Below, in pieces: positions 4,691-8,085 of a DNA stretch of 8,085 nt; position 1 is the first letter of the stretch; each line of letters begins with the position of its first letter. A program made the translations under genes and the position numbers. Origin of the DNA: Methylococcaceae bacterium. GTDB taxonomy: Bacteria > Pseudomonadota > Gammaproteobacteria > Methylococcales > Methylomonadaceae. The DNA is taken from NCBI GenBank assembly GCA_947506075.1, contig CANNNN010000110.1, positions 1 through 8,085 of the forward strand. The letters are read 5' to 3'. The notes under the pieces were generated by a model that ran no database searches, was not told the origin of the DNA, and saw nothing but the letters and a program-made list of their open reading frames with translations.

Positions 4691-6781
4691 TTAAACCTCA
4701 GAATAGTCAGTGGACACGCCCAACCAACGATCGCACAGAGGCTGTACGGCTGCGGGCGAGTGCGTAAAAAAATCATCTCCGTGTTTTTGAACAATGGCCA
4801 ACACGTCGGCATCCCTGATTAAGTCAGCAATTTTAAAATGCATTTGTCCAGTCTGCCGGGTACCCATGACTTCTCCGGGACCACGCAATTCAAGGTCTTT
4901 TTCAGCAATCACAAAGCCATCATTACTGTCCCTTATAACACCCAAACGATGGCGAGCGGTATCGGACAACGGCGCTTGATACATCAACAGGCAATAACTG
5001 TCGTCATTGCCGCGACCTACCCGGCCCCGCAATTGATGCAACTGGGACAAGCCCAAACGCTCCGGATTTTCGATTATCATTAACCCTGCATTGGGCACAT
5101 CGACACCTACTTCGATGACGGTCGTAGCTACCAACAAATCAACCTGTTGATTTTTAAAGGCCTGCATGATTGCATCTTTCTCTGCTGATTTCATGCGTCC
5201 GTGTATCAGCGCAACGCGCACCTTCGGCAGCACTTCGGCCAGCCTTTCGGCAGTTTTTTCCGCCGCTTCGCATTGCAATACGTCCGACTCCTCGATCAGC
5301 GTACAAACCCAATAGACCTGCTTTTGTTTGGCCACCCAACCGTTAATTCTATCGATCACATCACTGCGGCGCTCCGCCGGAATCACGCTGGTGACAATCG
5401 GTTTTCTGCCTGGCGGTAGTTCGTCGATAACAGAGATATCCAGGTCGGAATATTGCAACATGGCAAGGGTACGCGGAATAGGCGTGGCAGTCATGACTAA
5501 CTGATGAGGCCTGACCCCGCCTTGCTGGCCTTTCTCCCTCAGCGCCATGCGCTGGTGCACACCGAAACGGTGTTGTTCATCGATAATAATCAGGCCTAGA
5601 CGATTAAAGTTCACACTTTCCTGAAATAACGCATGCGTGCCGATGATGATGCCTGCTGTCCCATCTGCCAATGCTTGTAAAACAGTTTTCCTGGCGCTAC
5701 CTTTTAGTTGCCCGGTTAAGTACATTACCTGGGTCGCAAAGCCTTCAAACCAAGCACTAAAATTGCGTTTATGCTGTTCGGCCAGTAACTCGGTAGGCGC
5801 CATCACCGCAACCTGATAACCTGCTGTTAGCGCCAGTAATGCCGCATAGGCGCAAACTACTGTTTTGCCAGAGCCGACATCGCCCTGAACCAATCGCATC
5901 ATCGGATGTTGTTTGCGACAGTCCTGTTCAATTTCAGACATCACCCGTTGCTGGGCGCCGGTTAGCTTAAAAGGCAGAGAACGGATGAACTGCTCACTAG
6001 CGAGCTTGACGGCGGGCGTTTCAGAGAACGAGGGTGATGCCCAGGCTTTGATTTTGTTCCTAGTTATTCTTAGGGCCAAATAATGCGCAAGCAGCTCTTC
6101 AAACACCAGCCGTTTTAGCGCAGGCACGCTGCCGTTTTGTAAGGCCTGAGTAGACACCGATTCGTCGGGCGCATGCAGAGCAGATATTGCAACGCTAAGA
6201 GCCGGATAATGATATTGCGCTAGAATAGTTTCAGGTATCCAGTCGGTCAGCAACCCAGGTTCCTGACTGCACAGGTCCAAAGCCTGTTTTACGGCCTTGC
6301 GTATCACATTCTGGCTTAGACCTTCTGTCAGCGGGTAAACGGGAGTCAAGCACGTTTCGGTTATGCACTCGTTAGGACTGGTGACAATCTTGTATTCGGG
6401 ATGAACCATTTCCAACCCGGCATAGCCATAGCGCACTTCGGCAAAACAACTGATCACCGTACCTGGCTTTAGCATATTGTGCTGGTTAGCGCTAAAGTGA
6501 AAAAACTTCAGGTTGATAAAACCGGTGCCGTCGCTGACTCGGCAGATCAAGCTTTTCCGGCCCCTGGGTAATACATCCAGAAGTTCAACCTTGCCCCTGA
6601 TCAACGCGGTTATGCCTGGTCTTAACGAACCGATACTATAAACGTGGGTCCTATCTTCATAACGCAGCGGCAGATGAAAAATCAAATCCTGAATAGTGTA
6701 AAGGCCAAGCTTTTGCAGACGGTTTGCGGTTTGACCGCCTATTCCGCTTAATATGCCAACGGGTTGATTCAGGATGTTCAT
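4691..6781 (-). CDS. recG: ATP-dependent DNA helicase RecG
   Basis: RecG is a double-stranded DNA translocase that remodels stalled replication forks and branched recombination intermediates. The 696-residue product matches the usual size (E. coli 693). The N-terminal OB-fold wedge domain covers about 1-150. The SF2 helicase core follows: Walker A GDVGSGKT (300-307), motif II DEQH (401-404), motif III TATPIPR (431-437), IHGRM (526-530), and VATTVIEVGVDVPNA (551-565). Motif VI is QLRGRVGRG (583-591), and the RecG C-terminal region with DLELRGPGEVMGTRQTG (629-645) closes the core. No key residue is missing. The ATG at 6781 lies 25 nt after the ridA stop with only a weak GCGGA upstream, so expression may depend on coupling to ridA. 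It sits inside the spoT-ridA-recG-ubiC cluster, which recalls the spoT-trmH-recG order of E. coli. Confidence 0.97.
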   Translation of the reverse strand: MNILNQPVGILSGIGGQTANRLQKLGLYTIQDLIFHLPLRYEDRTHVYSIGSLRPGITALIRGKVELLDVLPRGRKSLICRVSDGTGFINLKFFHFSANQHNMLKPGTVISCFAEVRYGYAGLEMVHPEYKIVTSPNECITETCLTPVYPLTEGLSQNVIRKAVKQALDLCSQEPGLLTDWIPETILAQYHYPALSVAISALHAPDESVSTQALQNGSVPALKRLVFEELLAHYLALRITRNKIKAWASPSFSETPAVKLASEQFIRSLPFKLTGAQQRVMSEIEQDCRKQHPMMRLVQGDVGSGKTVVCAYAALLALTAGYQVAVMAPTELLAEQHKRNFSAWFEGFATQVMYLTGQLKGSARKTVLQALADGTAGIIIGTHALFQESVNFNRLGLIIIDEQHRFGVHQRMALREKGQQGGVRPHQLVMTATPIPRTLAMLQYSDLDISVIDELPPGRKPIVTSVIPAERRSDVIDRINGWVAKQKQVYWVCTLIEESDVLQCEAAEKTAERLAEVLPKVRVALIHGRMKSAEKDAIMQAFKNQQVDLLVATTVIEVGVDVPNAGLMIIENPERLGLSQLHQLRGRVGRGNDDSYCLLMYQAPLSDTARHRLGVIRDSNDGFVIAEKDLELRGPGEVMGTRQTGQMHFKIADLIRDADVLAIVQKHGDDFFTHSPAAVQPLCDRWLGVSTDYSEV

Positions 6782-6806
6782 GCAATCCGCGTCATCCGTA
6801 TTCCAT

Positions 6807-7211
6807 TCAGGAAGCCGGATATTCCTGCGGTTTTAAAACCAAAATCGCATCCATTTCCACGTCGGACGCTTTTGGTAAAGCGGCAACGCCAATAACGGCG
6901 CGTGCCGGATAGGGTTCTGCAAAATATTGCCCCATAATTTCATTAACTAGCGGAAAGCAGGATAAATCAGTCAAATAAACATTCAATTTGACGATGTCTG
7001 ATAAATCACCGCCTGCAGCCTCTGCAACGGCTTTCAGATTTTCAAACACCTGAGTGATTTGTGCGCTTATATCACCCTCTATAATTCTCATCGTTTCCGG
7101 CACCAACGGAATTTGCCCTGAAAGATAAACCGTATGCTCAACCCTTATTGCTTGCGAATAGCTGCCGATGGCTTGCGGTGCATTTTCGGTCTGAATGATG
7201 TATTTTGTCAT
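6807..7211 (-). CDS. ridA: RidA family reactive enamine/imine deaminase
   Basis: RidA (YjgF/YER057c/UK114 family) hydrolyses reactive enamine/imine intermediates, such as 2-aminoacrylate from serine or threonine dehydratases, and protects PLP enzymes. It acts as a trimer in the cytoplasm. The 134-residue product has the family features: APQAIGSYSQA (11-21) with Tyr18, SGQIP (31-35), PARAVIGVAALP (102-113) with Arg104 (equivalent to E. coli Arg105), and VEMDAI (118-123) with Glu119 (equivalent to Glu120). Both active-site residues used for deamination are therefore present; the E. coli Cys107 position is Val. The ATG at 7211 has AAAGGA 6 nt upstream, and this RBS overlaps the spoT stop codon. 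With a 10-nt gap after spoT, co-transcription is very likely. A spoT-ridA pairing is seen in other gammaproteobacteria such as Pseudomonas. Confidence 0.93.
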   Translation of the reverse strand: MTKYIIQTENAPQAIGSYSQAIRVEHTVYLSGQIPLVPETMRIIEGDISAQITQVFENLKAVAEAAGGDLSDIVKLNVYLTDLSCFPLVNEIMGQYFAEPYPARAVIGVAALPKASDVEMDAILVLKPQEYPAS

Positions 7212-7221
7212 ACTGAATCCT

Positions 7222-8085
7222 TTAGGCTTTAACTCGAGTAATTTTTAACACAATGGATAATTCTTTTAATCGGCGCATGATTTTAGCCAGATGCACCCGA
7301 TCCTTGACCGTCAAAGTGATTAAATCGACACAAATACGATCATCCTGATCAACAACGGTGACATTATCAATATTGGAATTCAGTTCGGAGATAGTCGAAG
7401 CGATGGTCGCCAATGAGCCGCGCTGGTTGAGTATTTCTATCCGAATTTCCACAGGAAAATCACCGACCGCATCGGCACTCCATTCCACATCCAGCCAGTT
7501 GGTTTGCTTTTTTCTGACCACGCTGGAATTACGGCATTCGTGATGATGCACGACGATGCCTTTACCAGGGTTGAAATAGCCGATGATCGAATCGCCCGGT
7601 ATCGGCCGACAACATTTTGCCAGCGTAATAACCATGCCCTCCGTGCCTTTTATAGTCAGTGGATTTTTTTGACCTTGATCGCTGTCATCCAGCTTGACCG
7701 CCGCAGTAATATCATCCTGGGCGATACGTTTGGCGACAAGAAACGGCATCTTGTTACCCAAACCTATATCTTCAAGCAATTCATTCAGTGACTGCTTAGC
7801 CATGATCTGGAGCAAGACCTGTATCTTGACCCTGTCAATGTCGTCCAACTGCAAATGCATGACTTGCAATTCTTTTTCCAGTAATCGCCGGCCCAGGTTA
7901 ATGGCTTCCAGCTGTTTAAAATGCTTAAGATAATTGCGAATGCCGGAGCGGGCTTTGGCGGTAATTACATAATTAAGCCAAAGCGGGTTGGGCCTAGCCC
8001 AGGTCGCGGTAATAACTTCGACGGTGACGCCGTTTTCCAGTTTGCTTTGCAACGGCACTAGCTGTTTGTCGATGCGGGCCGAGAC
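7222..8085 (-). CDS. spoT: Bifunctional (p)ppGpp synthetase/hydrolase SpoT, C-terminal part
   Basis: The frame is open to the window edge, so the N-terminal hydrolase and synthetase domains lie outside. The 287 visible residues cover the regulatory region. They start at the end of the TGS domain (ARID...VPLQ, GVTVEVITA), followed by the helical domain with ARPNPLWLNYV, KARSGIR and LGRRLL. Next is the conserved cysteine domain with LAKCCRPIPGD (about 155-165) and GIVVHHHECRN, and last the C-terminal ACT domain (about 212-287) with NQRGSLA and DRVHLAKIMRRL. SpoT makes and degrades (p)ppGpp, and this half senses the ribosome or other partners. Similarity to E. coli SpoT over the whole stretch is strong; RelA is less likely given the spoT-like neighbourhood and the ARPN...W motif. 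A GTG at 8058 is an internal valine codon and not the start. Confidence 0.93.
   Translation of the reverse strand, partial: VSARIDKQLVPLQSKLENGVTVEVITATWARPNPLWLNYVITAKARSGIRNYLKHFKQLEAINLGRRLLEKELQVMHLQLDDIDRVKIQVLLQIMAKQSLNELLEDIGLGNKMPFLVAKRIAQDDITAAVKLDDSDQGQKNPLTIKGTEGMVITLAKCCRPIPGDSIIGYFNPGKGIVVHHHECRNSSVVRKKQTNWLDVEWSADAVGDFPVEIRIEILNQRGSLATIASTISELNSNIDNVTVVDQDDRICVDLITLTVKDRVHLAKIMRRLKELSIVLKITRVKA

Noticed and set aside
4567..4812. 81-codon minus-strand frame across the recG-ubiC junction
   Set aside because: It is an alternative frame over two well-supported genes and shows no domain.
8056..8058. GTG as the start of the SpoT-like frame
   Set aside because: The frame continues upstream with sequence that matches the SpoT TGS domain (ARID), so the GTG is an internal codon of a gene cut by the window edge.

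Overview
The window looks like ordinary chromosome from a gammaproteobacterium of moderate GC content. The right half is a compact minus-strand cluster, spoT > ridA > recG > ubiC. SpoT, RidA, RecG and chorismate lyase (ubiquinone synthesis) together point to Gammaproteobacteria. The style of the sequence, with a two-subunit dihydroxyacetone kinase beside an IMPase-family phosphatase, would suit a Methylococcales-type methanotroph. No diagnostic methylotrophy gene is present, so the order-level guess is an inference only.

Layout: 1-35 holds the first codons of a minus-strand gene that leaves the window. 36-322 is a divergent intergenic region with a hairpin and a likely extended -10 promoter. 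323-769 encodes a small membrane-anchored protein of unknown function. 770-1288 has no gene but contains several inverted repeats, a terminator-like structure and a likely promoter for dhaK. 1289-2278 (+) is dhaK and 2261-2932 (-) is dhaL. These two kinase subunits point at each other and overlap by 18 bp at their 3' ends instead of forming the usual co-directional dhaKL operon. 2933-3210 is the divergent control region between dhaL and 3211-3975 (+), an inositol-monophosphatase-family phosphatase. 3976-4120 is a convergent gap with an inverted repeat. 4121-8085 (-) carries ubiC, recG, ridA and the C-terminal third or more of spoT.

How the genes fit together: DhaK binds dihydroxyacetone covalently and DhaL supplies the nucleotide phosphate site. 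All ligand-binding and Mg-binding residues I could align are present in both, so a working dihydroxyacetone kinase is likely. No DhaM (PTS phosphodonor) is visible here, which leaves the phosphate source open. In the minus-strand cluster the gaps are 10, 25 and 6 nt, so co-transcription is likely. It would join (p)ppGpp metabolism, enamine/imine deamination, replication-fork repair and the first step of ubiquinone head-group synthesis. I found no rRNA, tRNA, CRISPR array or insertion sequence, and no strong sign of a new multi-gene system. The most notable points are the convergent, overlapping dhaK/dhaL pair and the structured 770-1288 region.
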